From Paenibacillus sp. HB172176 (GTDB taxonomy: Bacteria > Bacillota > Bacilli > Paenibacillales > Paenibacillaceae), in assembly GCF_011947265.1 (NCBI RefSeq), contig NZ_JAATHD010000001.1, positions 124,001-188,000 of the forward strand: 64,000 bases of DNA, read 5' to 3'. The notes below the pieces were generated by a model. The model was not told where the DNA came from and did not search any database. It saw only the letters and a program-made list of their open reading frames with translations. Below are positions 1-8,035 of this stretch, piece after piece (position 1 is the first letter of the stretch; the number at the start of each line of letters is the position of its first letter). Made by a program: the position numbers and the translations under genes.

Positions 1-1073
1 TTAACGGCGTTCCTCCGACGGTGAATGCGGATATTCTGATGCGCAAAGGGGAGCTCGGCGAGCGCGAGTCGATTGTCGACTTCCTGCTTTGGGGCGGACT
101 TGTTCCCGGGAATGGAGAGCATCTGACTTCGCTCGCCGCAGGCGGCGTCGCGGGCTTCAAGGCGTTCATGTCCGCGCCAGCCTCTACCGGCGAGGACGAG
201 TTTCGCAATGTGGAGGCGCTGGAGCTGTTTAACGGCATGAAGGAAATTGCGAAAACGGGCAAAATTCTGGCTTTGCACGCGGAGAAGCAGGAGCTGCTGG
301 GGCCGCTCTATGAATTGAACTATGCGTACGGCTCGGCGCGGGCCTATTCGGAATCAAGACCGCCAATATGCGAGCTGGACGCGGTAGGTCAAGCGCTGCT
401 CATGGCGGAACTAACCGGCTGCCGGCTTCATTTCGTTCATATCAGCACGGCGGAGGCTTGCGATATGATCATGCGCGCTCGCGAAAGGGGAATCGATGCT
501 ACGCTCGAGACCTGTCCGCATTATCTCGTTCTCAGCGAGGAGGATTTGGCGCGGCTCGGAGCTGTGGCCAAATGCGCTCCCCCGCTGCGCAGTTCCTCGG
601 AGAGAGAGCGGCTTTGGGATGCTCTTGCCGCGGGGAAGATCGATATGATCAGCTCGGATCACTCGCCTTGTCCGATCGAGATGAAGCGGAAGGATAATAT
701 GTTCGATGCGTGGGGAGGGATAAGCGGCTGCCAGTTTTCTCTGGAGCTGATGCTTGATCACGGCCATATTCGCAGAGGCTTGCCGCTGTCGCGAATTGCC
801 GAGTGGACAGCCGAGAATCCGGCCAAGCGCTTTGGGCTGTTTCCTCGAAAGGGTGTTATTGCGCTTGGCGGGGATGCGGATCTCGCTATCATAGATTTGA
901 AGCATAAACGCAGCATTAGCGCGGAGGAGATTGCGTATAAGCATAAACACAGCCCCTATGTCGGGATGGAGGTTCAATCGCGCGTGATGGCTTCTGTCAG
1001 TCGGGGGCGAGTCGTCTATCGTCAATCGACGGGAGTGGAGCGGGAGGCTCGCGGCAAATGGATCAAGGTATAG
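1..1073 (+). CDS. allB: allantoinase, 5'-truncated by window edge
   Basis: The reading frame is open from the first full codon (base 3), so the gene starts outside the window and about 100 N-terminal residues are missing, including the first His-x-His metal pair. What remains (about 356 residues) matches the cyclic amidohydrolase/allantoinase family: a candidate carbamylated lysine in GGVAGFKAF, metal or substrate histidines in LHAEK and HFVHIST, and the catalytic Asp in SSDHSPCP. Allantoinase hydrolyses the hydantoin ring of allantoin to allantoate in cytosolic purine/ureide breakdown. The 3' end overlaps the next gene by 16 bases, so the two are probably translationally coupled. A close relative (dihydropyrimidinase or hydantoinase) is a less likely alternative. 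Confidence 0.88.
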   Translation, partial: NGVPPTVNADILMRKGELGERESIVDFLLWGGLVPGNGEHLTSLAAGGVAGFKAFMSAPASTGEDEFRNVEALELFNGMKEIAKTGKILALHAEKQELLGPLYELNYAYGSARAYSESRPPICELDAVGQALLMAELTGCRLHFVHISTAEACDMIMRARERGIDATLETCPHYLVLSEEDLARLGAVAKCAPPLRSSSERERLWDALAAGKIDMISSDHSPCPIEMKRKDNMFDAWGGISGCQFSLELMLDHGHIRRGLPLSRIAEWTAENPAKRFGLFPRKGVIALGGDADLAIIDLKHKRSISAEEIAYKHKHSPYVGMEVQSRVMASVSRGRVVYRQSTGVEREARGKWIKV

Positions 1074-1816
1074 AGACGCTGCTGAGGAGACGGCCGAAGC
1101 GAATCGGCTTGCTGCTTCCCTCCAGCAATACGGTGGCGGAGCCTCTGTTCGCTGCGATGCTCGCGCCGTACCGGGAGGAGCTTTGCCTGCATGTCAGCCG
1201 CTTCCGAGTGACGACCATAACATGGGATGCCGCAGATCAGTTCGACGAGAAGCCGATGCTTGAAGGCGCTTCGCTGCTGGCGGATGCCAAGGTGGATCTC
1301 ATTCTGTACGCCGCGACTTCCGGAGCGTGGCTTCATGCAGAGGCGGATGCTCGCTTATGCGAGCGGATCGAGCAGGCGACGGGCATTGCCGCAACGACCT
1401 CGATCCTTGATCTTTATGCGGTATTGACCCGCTATAAGGCGCAACGGATTGCAATCCTTGCGGGCTATACGCCGGACTTGATGCACCGCGTGGAATCGGG
1501 CTTTCGCAAGAAGGGAATCGCTTGCGCAGGCTGGCGAACCTTTGCGATAGCGGACAATCATCAATTAAGCGGCATTACTCGCGAAGAGCTGCTGCGCGAA
1601 GCTCGATTGTTAGCGGGCGAATGGGAAGGTGAGTACGACGCCCTTGTCACGCTGGGTACGAATGTGCTGGCGGCGCCGCTAGCTGCCCGGCTTGAAGAGG
1701 AGGGTATTTCTCTCGTCATCGATACCGTATCGGCGTCGGTGCGGTCGCTTCTCGAGCGCTTCGGGCTGCCCCGGAGCTCCGGCATGGCTGCGAATTGGGG
1801 GCGGATATTCGACTAG
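1058..1816 (+). CDS. Asp/Glu racemase-superfamily protein (maleate isomerase/arylmalonate decarboxylase-like) lacking the usual catalytic Cys
   Basis: 252 residues, the usual length for the family. The opening LLLPSSNTVAEP is the classic N-terminal signature of maleate isomerase and arylmalonate decarboxylase relatives. These enzymes act on small carboxylates with one or two cysteines, normally in CTSG and SCTN-type motifs. Here those positions read YAATSGAW and TLGTNVL, so both expected cysteines are replaced (Ala and Gly). The three cysteines present lie elsewhere. The overlap with allantoinase suggests a role in ureide or hydantoin metabolism, where allantoin and hydantoin racemases of the same superfamily occur. 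That role is inference; the fold assignment is firm and the reaction unknown. Confidence 0.8.
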   Translation: MDQGIETLLRRRPKRIGLLLPSSNTVAEPLFAAMLAPYREELCLHVSRFRVTTITWDAADQFDEKPMLEGASLLADAKVDLILYAATSGAWLHAEADARLCERIEQATGIAATTSILDLYAVLTRYKAQRIAILAGYTPDLMHRVESGFRKKGIACAGWRTFAIADNHQLSGITREELLREARLLAGEWEGEYDALVTLGTNVLAAPLAARLEEEGISLVIDTVSASVRSLLERFGLPRSSGMAANWGRIFD

Positions 1817-1905
1817 TTCGTGTGAGCTTTATTCGGGCATGCAAGGTTGAGAGGAAGAGAATGCCGCACAGGTACAAAAGCATCAGAAGGCGACACAGGT
1901 ACACG

Positions 1906-1956
1906 AGCGCCCATGGCTGAACACTTGAAGAAGTGTGCGGTCAGCGGGCGCTTTTT
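1906..1956 (+). terminator. rho-independent terminator
   Basis: AGCGCCC and GGGCGCT arms with additional inner pairing (GCTGA and CACTT against their complements) are followed by a run of five T. It lies 90 bases after the racemase-fold gene and plausibly ends the allantoinase operon. Confidence 0.75.
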
Positions 1957-2133
1957 GCTTTGGCTGGAACGGCAACAAGGTCAGTAAGTCGTAAAAAGCG
2001 ACTTGGAGCGTTCAATGTCATTTTCATAAAAAAAGATACACTTTGTCTCTGTAAAGTGCTACGATCATAAGCAAATGTGTTATGTAATTGGTGAGGCTTG
2101 CACAGATAAACAAAGGAGCGGGGGCTTGGGGAA

Positions 2134-3204
2134 ATGAAAGAACAAGGCATAAGAAAACAAAGCAAGGGAGAACAAAGCAAGCGAGTACAGGATGCGAGGG
2201 TGAAAGGCAATTGGATAGGCTACGCGATCGCGGTCGCCGCGCTGCATATCGCCGGCATCCTGCTGTGGGTTATCTCGCTGCCAAGCTATCCGGAATTAAT
2301 CGGACTAGGCATCGTTGCTTACACGCTGGGCATGAAGCATGCTTTCGATATTGATCATATCGCGGCGATCGACAACACGGTTCGGAAGCTTGTGCAGCAG
2401 AAAAGAAGCGCGACGGGAGTCGGCTTTTACTTTTCCTTGGGGCATTCCTCCGTCGTATTCTGCATGGCTGTTGCTACGGCATTCGCGGCCAAATGGGCGG
2501 CGGATAATCTGCCGATCATGGAGGAGATTGGCGGCGTAATCGGAGCATCGGTGTCAGGCGTATTCCTGGTGTTGATGGGAGTCTTGAATCTTGTCATCTT
2601 CATGAATATTTACAAAGTGTTTCGCGGCATGCGTCACAGCGAGCATAGCGAGGAGAAGCTGGAGGAGCTTCTGCATTCGCGCGGATTTTTCGCCCGCCTG
2701 CTGAGTCCGCTCTTCAAATTCGTTAACAAAAGCTGGCATGTGTATCCGATCGGCTTCCTGTTCGGGCTTGGCTTCGATACGGCCAGCGAGGTCGCGCTTA
2801 TGGCGATTACGGCGGGCGCCGCGCAGAATGCCATACCAATCACGGGCATATTGGCGCTGCCGCTGCTGTTCACCGCGGGAATGAGCTTGTTCGATACCGC
2901 GGACGGCATCTTCATGACGACGGCATACAAGTGGGCGTTCCGCACGCCGCTTCGCAAGGTATACTATAACCTCAGCGTCACGGGCGTGTCCGTCATCGCC
3001 GCGCTGATCATCGGGGGAGTAGAGCTAGCTCAGGTGCTGTCGGAGAATTTTGATTTAAGCGGCGGCATTTGGAGCTGGGTGCAAGGCATTGATTTCGGCA
3101 TTATCGGTTATTTGCTGGTTGGCGTATTCATGCTGTCATGGGCAGCTTCCTATGGCATCTGGAAATATATGAAGATCGAGACGAAGTGGACGCGTTCGGG
3201 ATAA
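2134..3204 (+). CDS. HoxN/NixA-type nickel/cobalt permease
   Basis: 356-residue multi-pass membrane protein of the NiCoT family, secondary transporters that import Ni2+ and/or Co2+. The hallmark HAFDIDHIAAIDN (H-x4-D-H) motif lies near residues 68-80 in the second transmembrane segment. Further family signatures are GFDTASEVALM near residue 215 and LFTAGMSLFDTADG near 250. The N-terminal 25 residues are a polar, Lys/Gln-rich cytosolic extension. A GGAG lies 15 bases upstream and GGGG just before the ATG, so the start could be slightly uncertain. No nickel enzyme gene lies nearby, so whether Ni or Co is the substrate cannot be told. Confidence 0.9.
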   Translation: MKEQGIRKQSKGEQSKRVQDARVKGNWIGYAIAVAALHIAGILLWVISLPSYPELIGLGIVAYTLGMKHAFDIDHIAAIDNTVRKLVQQKRSATGVGFYFSLGHSSVVFCMAVATAFAAKWAADNLPIMEEIGGVIGASVSGVFLVLMGVLNLVIFMNIYKVFRGMRHSEHSEEKLEELLHSRGFFARLLSPLFKFVNKSWHVYPIGFLFGLGFDTASEVALMAITAGAAQNAIPITGILALPLLFTAGMSLFDTADGIFMTTAYKWAFRTPLRKVYYNLSVTGVSVIAALIIGGVELAQVLSENFDLSGGIWSWVQGIDFGIIGYLLVGVFMLSWAASYGIWKYMKIETKWTRSG

Positions 3205-3420
3205 GTTTTCGATTGACGCGTTGAAGGGTTGAGGAGGGCCGGCTGCGGGGGTGCTTGGGCATCTGCTGGAGGCGGTCCTTTCATTGTAGTACAATGTTTC
3301 GTAGGCGCGTGAACGATGGCGTGTGGGAAATCGGCGTCTGTCTAGTGGCGCCAGAGAGAATTGCGTTAGCAAGAATAAACGACATCAAGAAGAATACGTA
3401 TCATCAGGAGGAGATTTGCT

Positions 3421-4380
3421 ATGCGTTATTTGCCATTGTCTCAAACGAAATTAACAGAAATTTGCGAGTTGTGGAATAAAGAGCTCGGAACCCAGTTCCC
3501 GATGCGCGAGCAATTATTCGAGCAAAACAGCTTCGAGGACAGCAATGTGCTGCAGGATGGCTCGTGGATGGCCGTCGATGAAGCGAGCGGCAAGCTCATC
3601 GGCTTTATCGTCGCAAAGCTGTGGCAAGAAGAGAGAGAGTTCGCTCTGGGAGCAGGCGCGGGATGGATTCAGGTGCTGCTGGTCGACCGCGATTATCGCG
3701 GTCGAGGCGTCGGAAGCGAGCTGCTGAAGCGGGCAGAGACGGCATTGAAGGAGCATGGCGCTGTCAAAATTCTGATCGGCCGCGATCCCTGGCATTATTT
3801 CCCCGGAGTGCCGACTGAATATGCGGATGTCAGCGACTGGCTGGAAGCTAAGGGGTATAAGAACGACGAACGCCTGGAGAACGATCTGCTTGCGGATTAT
3901 GAGGAGAAGGAGGCAATCCAGCTCCCTGAGCATGAGGGCGTCATCTATCGCTTGCTGGAGAAAGAGGATAAGGACGGATTGCTGGAATTTCTGCATCGCT
4001 GCTTCCCCGGGCGCTGGGAATATGAGGCGATGTGTTACTTCGAACATGGAGGAACGGGGCGCGAATTCGCGGTTATTGAAGAGGAGGGCCGCATTATCGG
4101 CTTCTGCCGCATTAATGACGGCTCTTCGCCGGTTATTGCCCAGAACACCTATTGGGCGCCATTATTCGAGGAGGAGCTCGGGGGCGTCGGGCCGCTCGGC
4201 GTTGACCAGACCTGTCAAGGCAGGGGCTTCGGACTCGGCATCGTGCAAGCGGGCATTCATTTCCTCAGGGAGAGAGGCATTCGCCATATCGTCATTGACT
4301 GGACGACGCTGGTTGCTTTCTATGAGAAGCATGGATATCGCGTGTGGAAGTCGTATGAATCCTATTCGAAGGCGCTGTAA
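3421..4380 (+). CDS. tandem GNAT-family N-acetyltransferase
   Basis: 319 residues with two GNAT folds in one chain. The first has the acetyl-CoA loop DYRGRGVGSELL near residue 90 and the second has CQGRGFGLGIV near residue 263. Tandem GNAT proteins acylate small amines or antibiotics, but the substrate cannot be read from sequence. The start is supported by AGGAGGAG seven bases upstream of the ATG. It is monocistronic: a terminator lies 55 bases after the stop. Confidence 0.85.
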   Translation: MRYLPLSQTKLTEICELWNKELGTQFPMREQLFEQNSFEDSNVLQDGSWMAVDEASGKLIGFIVAKLWQEEREFALGAGAGWIQVLLVDRDYRGRGVGSELLKRAETALKEHGAVKILIGRDPWHYFPGVPTEYADVSDWLEAKGYKNDERLENDLLADYEEKEAIQLPEHEGVIYRLLEKEDKDGLLEFLHRCFPGRWEYEAMCYFEHGGTGREFAVIEEEGRIIGFCRINDGSSPVIAQNTYWAPLFEEELGGVGPLGVDQTCQGRGFGLGIVQAGIHFLRERGIRHIVIDWTTLVAFYEKHGYRVWKSYESYSKAL

Positions 4381-4435
4381 GCTTGCAGGGTAAACGGGCA
4401 TAGCAGACCTGTTAATGGGATAGAGCTCGGTGAAG

Positions 4436-4469
4436 AAGCTTGTCACTATTTAATTGTGGCAGGCTTTTT
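4436..4469 (+). terminator. rho-independent terminator
   Basis: AAGCTTGTCAC and GTGGCAGGCTT arms around an A/T loop are followed by five T. It ends the tandem GNAT gene. Confidence 0.7.
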
Positions 4470-4540
4470 CCGTTTGGGGATCCTGCGTCCCGAAGGCAGC
4501 TATGGTAAAATATGAAATAATGAAGAAAGGTGGTTTATGA

Positions 4541-5365
4541 ATGGAACTCGCTTATGCTATAGAACCAATAGAATATACAGCCTTCGACACTGTCGAGGAA
4601 CAAGTTGAAAAATGTCAGGCGTGGGGACTGCTGTCTCAGAAGGCAACCAAGTCGAAGACGTTCAGCTATAAGAAGGCAGGAGAAGCGCTTCCCTGCGAAA
4701 TCGTTGGTTATGTGGATGGGGTGACGGCGGTCATTGCCTTCGAGAACGGCCAGCGGCATTGTATTCATCCCTCTTATTTGAAAGAGATGCAGGCCGCGGC
4801 CTTTGGGCGGCAATCGACGGATCCGTCGACTTCGGCGGCGGTATCGGAAGTTGCAGGCTCGGATGGGATTGAAGAGAAGTCCGGGGATGCCGGGCAGAAG
4901 AAGGAGGAGGCCGAGTCCGTGGCAAGCGCAGCGGCCGGCGCTTCGGTCGAGACCGCGGAGAAGAAAGAGGCTGAAGACGCAGCGGCGATGAGAACCGAAG
5001 CGAAGTCGGCGGCTAGTGCGGATACGGCTGCAAAGCCCAAGGCGGCGAAGAGCGGCAAGAAGCAGAAGCTCGAGCTTCCCGCGGATAAGGTTCGCATGAC
5101 GGCTACCGTGAAGGAATTCACGAGTGTTCCTAATCATTTTACGGAGGAAGAGGATGAAGTGGTCATCTATGAAGCGGTCGCGATTGCGGACCCGGCCCTT
5201 GAAGTCGGCGTTGCCTGGTCGAGCCACAGCGCCACGCTTAAGAAGCTGGAGCTGGAGATCGGCGATACGCTGGAATTCGACGCCAAGATTGCAGCCAAGA
5301 AGCTGACGAAGCATCCGGTGCCTTACAAGATCAATAATCCGAGCAAGATACAGAAGCGGGATTGA
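4541..5365 (+). CDS. hypothetical protein with Ala/Glu-rich linker
   Basis: 274 residues, no recognised family. An N-terminal domain (about residues 1-85) with mixed alpha/beta composition is joined by a low-complexity Ala/Glu/Lys/Ser linker (about 90-185) to a compact C-terminal domain (about 186-274) starting RMTATVKEF. The C-terminal part is rich in beta-prone residues (TATVKEFTSVPNHF, GDTLEFDAKIAAK) and could be a small beta-barrel. No signal peptide or membrane segment is seen, so it is probably cytosolic. AAAGGTGG precedes the start. The linker also keeps a long antisense frame open, which is not coding. Confidence 0.7.
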   Translation: MELAYAIEPIEYTAFDTVEEQVEKCQAWGLLSQKATKSKTFSYKKAGEALPCEIVGYVDGVTAVIAFENGQRHCIHPSYLKEMQAAAFGRQSTDPSTSAAVSEVAGSDGIEEKSGDAGQKKEEAESVASAAAGASVETAEKKEAEDAAAMRTEAKSAASADTAAKPKAAKSGKKQKLELPADKVRMTATVKEFTSVPNHFTEEEDEVVIYEAVAIADPALEVGVAWSSHSATLKKLELEIGDTLEFDAKIAAKKLTKHPVPYKINNPSKIQKRD

Positions 5366-5393
5366 AGGACGAATGCCCGGCGGAGGTCGTACA

Positions 5394-5483
5394 ATGAAAA
5401 CCGGATTGTATGAGCAAATCATGAATCATCTCACGCGCAGACAGCTTGCCGAGCTGGATCCTGCGTTATGCCACGGGGCATAG
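5394..5483 (+). pseudogene. 5' scrap of a helicase-like (DUF3427-type) gene
   Basis: A 29-codon frame with a good GGAGG ribosome site eight bases upstream encodes MKTGLYEQIMNHL followed by TRRQLAELDP, then stops. This opening resembles, from memory, the start of long SF2 helicases with an N-terminal phospholipase-D-like nuclease and a DUF3427 tail. Nothing of the remaining roughly 1000 residues follows, so a large internal deletion is the simplest explanation. A genuine 29-residue peptide is the alternative. Confidence 0.45.
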
Positions 5484-5528
5484 GTTAGAGATAGAATTGA
5501 GATTAGTCGAGAAGGAGGTTCAATCGAA

Positions 5529-5975
5529 ATGGCAAAGCTATTTAAGGTTACAATGACAGATTGGAATGGAGGGGTGCGCGGCAAGCCTTACCGCAAGATT
5601 GCTATTGGAGAGCATGCGAGCTTGTATGATCTAGCGTCAATCGCATTGTCTGCGTTTGATTTTGGAATGGATCATTCCTTTGGCTTCTATGATAATTTGA
5701 AAGACTGGACTCGATCACAGGTTGGATACGAGCTGTTCGCTGATATGGGCGAAGAAATGAATTTTCCAGGCGTGAAGCAGGCGAAAGTAAGCAAAGTGTT
5801 TCATTCTACCAAGCAAAAGATGCTCCTGTTGTTCGATTATGGCGATGAGTGGAGATTTATCGTTCAATACTTGGAGGATAAAGACTTGGGAGGCAAGAAA
5901 TTGCCTGTAATCTTGGAATCGAAAGGAGTTGCTCCTGATCAGTACGGTGGATTCGATGATGATGATGAGGATTGA
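5529..5975 (+). CDS. plasmid pRiA4b ORF-3-like protein
   Basis: 148 residues. The FDYGDEWRFIVQ segment near residues 97-108 and the VAPDQYGG tail near 135 match the pRiA4b ORF-3 family (PF07929), whose members have a double beta-barrel-like fold and no settled biochemical function. The C-terminus is an acidic FDDDDED tail. AAGGAGG precedes the ATG. It lies between two decayed genes and 91 bases upstream of the SEC-C protein gene. Confidence 0.8.
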   Translation: MAKLFKVTMTDWNGGVRGKPYRKIAIGEHASLYDLASIALSAFDFGMDHSFGFYDNLKDWTRSQVGYELFADMGEEMNFPGVKQAKVSKVFHSTKQKMLLLFDYGDEWRFIVQYLEDKDLGGKKLPVILESKGVAPDQYGGFDDDDED

Positions 5976-6066
5976 TGAACAGTCTGGATGTGACCATCCC
6001 GTCGCAGCAGTGCTGGGAGCAGACAGCAATTATTTATTGACTACTATTTTTTGAGGAATGTAGAAC

Positions 6067-6789
6067 ATGGCAGGAAGGAACGATCCTTGTCCTTGCGGAA
6101 GCGGGAAGAAATATAAGCAATGCTGTCTGGTGAAGCAATCGGAAGATCAGGCGAGACAGGTGAAGGAGCAGCATTTTTTCGATCGGAAATACAAATTGAC
6201 AAGAGATCTGTATACGTTCTTGGCACAGAAAAATGGCGGAGAATGGGCTTTTGATCATCAAAAATATAACCTATTCGACTCTTCTATGGGCAATATGAAA
6301 GAAGGGCTCGGCAACATGAAAGAGTTTTTCTTCCGACAGTATGACAATGGTATGCGTGGAATTGACTGCTTTCTGGAAGAACGGGGCGCGAGGTATTCCG
6401 GCGCGGAGAGGGAAATGCTTGAAAAATGGAGCAAAATGAGGGTTTCATGCTTTCAGGTTGTCGATCTTTATGAGATGATTGAGCCATTCTTGGAGGACTG
6501 GTGCATACACGGGGCCATGATGTGGGGCCATCCGACTATTAAATTAATTGATATAGGTAAAGCGCTTGTTGCCTATAGAATTTATACTGGAATAAGCCAA
6601 CAAGAGCTTGCCGCTCGATTAAATGTCTCTGAGGCTCAGGTTTCACGCGATGAACGTCATGAGTATTATGGTGCAACAAAGGAAAGGATACAAGAGGTCA
6701 TGCAGGCGATGAATAGCCTTATGTGTCGGACGACATGGCGAAGGCGGAGCAAGCGCGGGATATGTGGACGGATCGCGCGGCCTAGATGA
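6067..6789 (+). CDS. SEC-C motif protein with C-terminal XRE helix-turn-helix; chimeric C-terminus
   Basis: 240 residues. The start DPCPCGSGKKYKQCC (residues 6-20) is a SEC-C zinc-binding motif. The middle region is unrecognised. Residues about 175-215 (YRIYTGISQQELAARLN, then VSEAQVSRDE) form an XRE-type DNA-binding helix-turn-helix. The last 26 residues (from NSLMC on) are Arg-rich and are read out of frame through the SMC-like gene remnant that follows in a different frame. The natural C-terminus therefore seems to have been replaced at a deletion junction near base 6715. It may be a DNA-binding regulator; its target is unknown. Confidence 0.75.
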   Translation: MAGRNDPCPCGSGKKYKQCCLVKQSEDQARQVKEQHFFDRKYKLTRDLYTFLAQKNGGEWAFDHQKYNLFDSSMGNMKEGLGNMKEFFFRQYDNGMRGIDCFLEERGARYSGAEREMLEKWSKMRVSCFQVVDLYEMIEPFLEDWCIHGAMMWGHPTIKLIDIGKALVAYRIYTGISQQELAARLNVSEAQVSRDERHEYYGATKERIQEVMQAMNSLMCRTTWRRRSKRGICGRIARPR

Positions 6790-7097
6790 TGCTGATGACG
6801 CATAAGCGGCAGCTTCGTCAGACGAGGATGTGGTCGGTGCTCATTCTTGACAATCCGTTCGAACAAGCGGTGTCGCCGCATATTCTCGATCCCATCTTCG
6901 CGATTGCCGAGAACCTGCATTTCCAGTGGATCGTGCTTGCGCCGCCGGAGCTGATCAAGCTGGATGTCAGCAGGCGGTTCCCGGTATTCTGGGAGCTGGA
7001 GCTGCAGCGGGAGCAGCAAGGCGAAAGGGCTGCTGAGCGGCTGCAGCACGTGGGCAGAACATTTGAAGGGGAGTTTGATCTATTTAGCTCATTCTAG
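6723..7097 (+). pseudogene. decayed C-terminal fragment of a large SMC/SbcC-like ATPase
   Basis: In the frame of base 6726 the DNA reads SDDMAKAEQARDMWTDRAA, a stop at 6783-6785, and then, starting MMLMTHKRQLRQTRM, continues WSVLILDNPF with SPHILDPIFAIAENL, ending at 7097. The hydrophobic run plus DNPF resembles a Walker B/D-loop region of SMC-like chromosome-segregation ATPases of about 1500 residues (from memory). Only about 125 codons survive, with an internal stop and the segment between the two blocks missing. No ribosome site fits an independent gene. Confidence 0.55.
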
Positions 7098-7313
7098 GGT
7101 TTGCACAAATTCTGAAGGGAGCAGTTTGCATATAAGTCCTTGGCCTGGCCAAAGAAGTTAAAAACCGCAACCCCTGTCCGTCCTCTGCGTATTGAAGCGG
7201 TAGGAAGGAATTCGCAGGCGTGGGATGGTATACTGATAGAAAGCGATTGCAAGTAGATCGTAATTGGACAGTATCCAACAGCGTAGTGTGAATGGAAAGG
7301 GGTTTAATGGCAT

Positions 7314-7502
7314 TTGAAAAGATATAATTTCATCCGTCCGATTTTGCTCATTGTCACGGCGTTTCTGGCCAAGAGCCTGGTGACCAATCTATGCATGGTC
7401 TTTGGCATGGAGAAGGCCTCGGCCGAGAATATCGGCTTCATCGCGATGATTCTTACCGCGCTGCTGATGTACACCCGCATCACCAAGAATCGCCGCAAGT
7501 AG
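7314..7502 (+). CDS. small two-helix membrane protein, TTG start
   Basis: 62 residues starting at TTG with AAAGGGG ten bases upstream. The ATG six bases earlier is in another frame and stops after six codons. Two hydrophobic stretches (about residues 8-28 and 38-52) separated by a short polar loop, with a basic C-terminus (TKNRRK), predict a hairpin membrane protein. The family is not recognised. A terminator directly follows the stop, which supports this being a real transcription unit. Confidence 0.6.
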   Translation: MKRYNFIRPILLIVTAFLAKSLVTNLCMVFGMEKASAENIGFIAMILTALLMYTRITKNRRK

Positions 7503-7504
7503 GG

Positions 7505-7527
7505 AAAGCCGCCGTTGGCGGCTTTTT
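7505..7527 (+). terminator. rho-independent terminator
   Basis: Perfect AAAGCCGCC / GGCGGCTTT stem with a GTT loop followed by TT, two bases after the stop of the small membrane protein gene. Confidence 0.85.
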
Positions 7528-7549
7528 CTGCTTTCTTGCTGTTGCAGGG

Positions 7550-7629
7550 ATTGCTGGATTGACGAATTGCTGAATTGCTGAATTGCTGGATTGACAAATT
7601 GCTGAATTGCTGAATTGCTGAATTGCCGA
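7550..7629. repeat. ten-copy 8-bp tandem repeat
   Basis: Ten contiguous octamers of consensus ATTGCTGA. Variants are ATTGCTGG (two), ATTGACGA, ATTGACAA and ATTGCCGA. It lies just downstream of a terminator and no gene spans it. Confidence 0.9.
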
Positions 7630-7677
7630 TGACATTTGACCAGAATGCTAATGATGTTCATTTTTCAGCGAAAGGAA

Positions 7678-7856
7678 CTGGAATTTCTCCAGCTTATTTC
7701 CTAGATCGAAGCCATTTTTACAAATGTACTGGAATTTGTCCTTCTTATTTCGTCTTACATGCCCAAATGATGTGATGAAGCAGCGATAAGCTGGAGTAAT
7801 TCCAGTATAATTAAAAATTCAGCGAAATATTGAGGCATATACTGGAGAAAATCCAG
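7678..7856. repeat. cluster of CTGGA-N5-TCCAG palindromes
   Basis: Three perfect 15-bp palindromic units (7678-7692, 7791-7805, 7842-7856) and one degenerate unit (7729-7743) share CTGGA, an A/T-rich 5-base centre and TCCAG. A more decayed copy lies near 7882-7896. The intervening sequence is AT-rich, and 7630-8035 holds no gene. This is probably a dispersed intergenic repeat family rather than an operator array. Confidence 0.75.
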
Positions 7857-8035
7857 TTCATCCACCGAAATTGAACTCTAAAGGAGAAAATCCTGCTCAT
7901 ACGAAGGTATCACACTCGCCCTCGAATGATGGATGCTTAGTTCTCAGGTGTTGTTCACATTTGAGAAGCCCTTCCTATGTGATATAATGGGCATTAATTC
8001 CAATAGTCTGACGTGAGAGGGACGGTGCAATCCCC

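Noticed and set aside
411..1025. Long minus-strand frame antisense to allantoinase
   Set aside because: It mirrors codon bias of the real gene, has no ribosome site and no recognisable domain.
4774..5121. Ala/Ser-rich minus-strand frame resembling a membrane protein
   Set aside because: It is the antisense of the Ala/Glu-rich linker of the hypothetical protein at 4541-5365.
7630..8035. Replication origin or partition site in the AT-rich palindrome cluster
   Set aside because: No DnaA-box array, parS-like site or origin genes nearby; the palindromes look like dispersed repeats.
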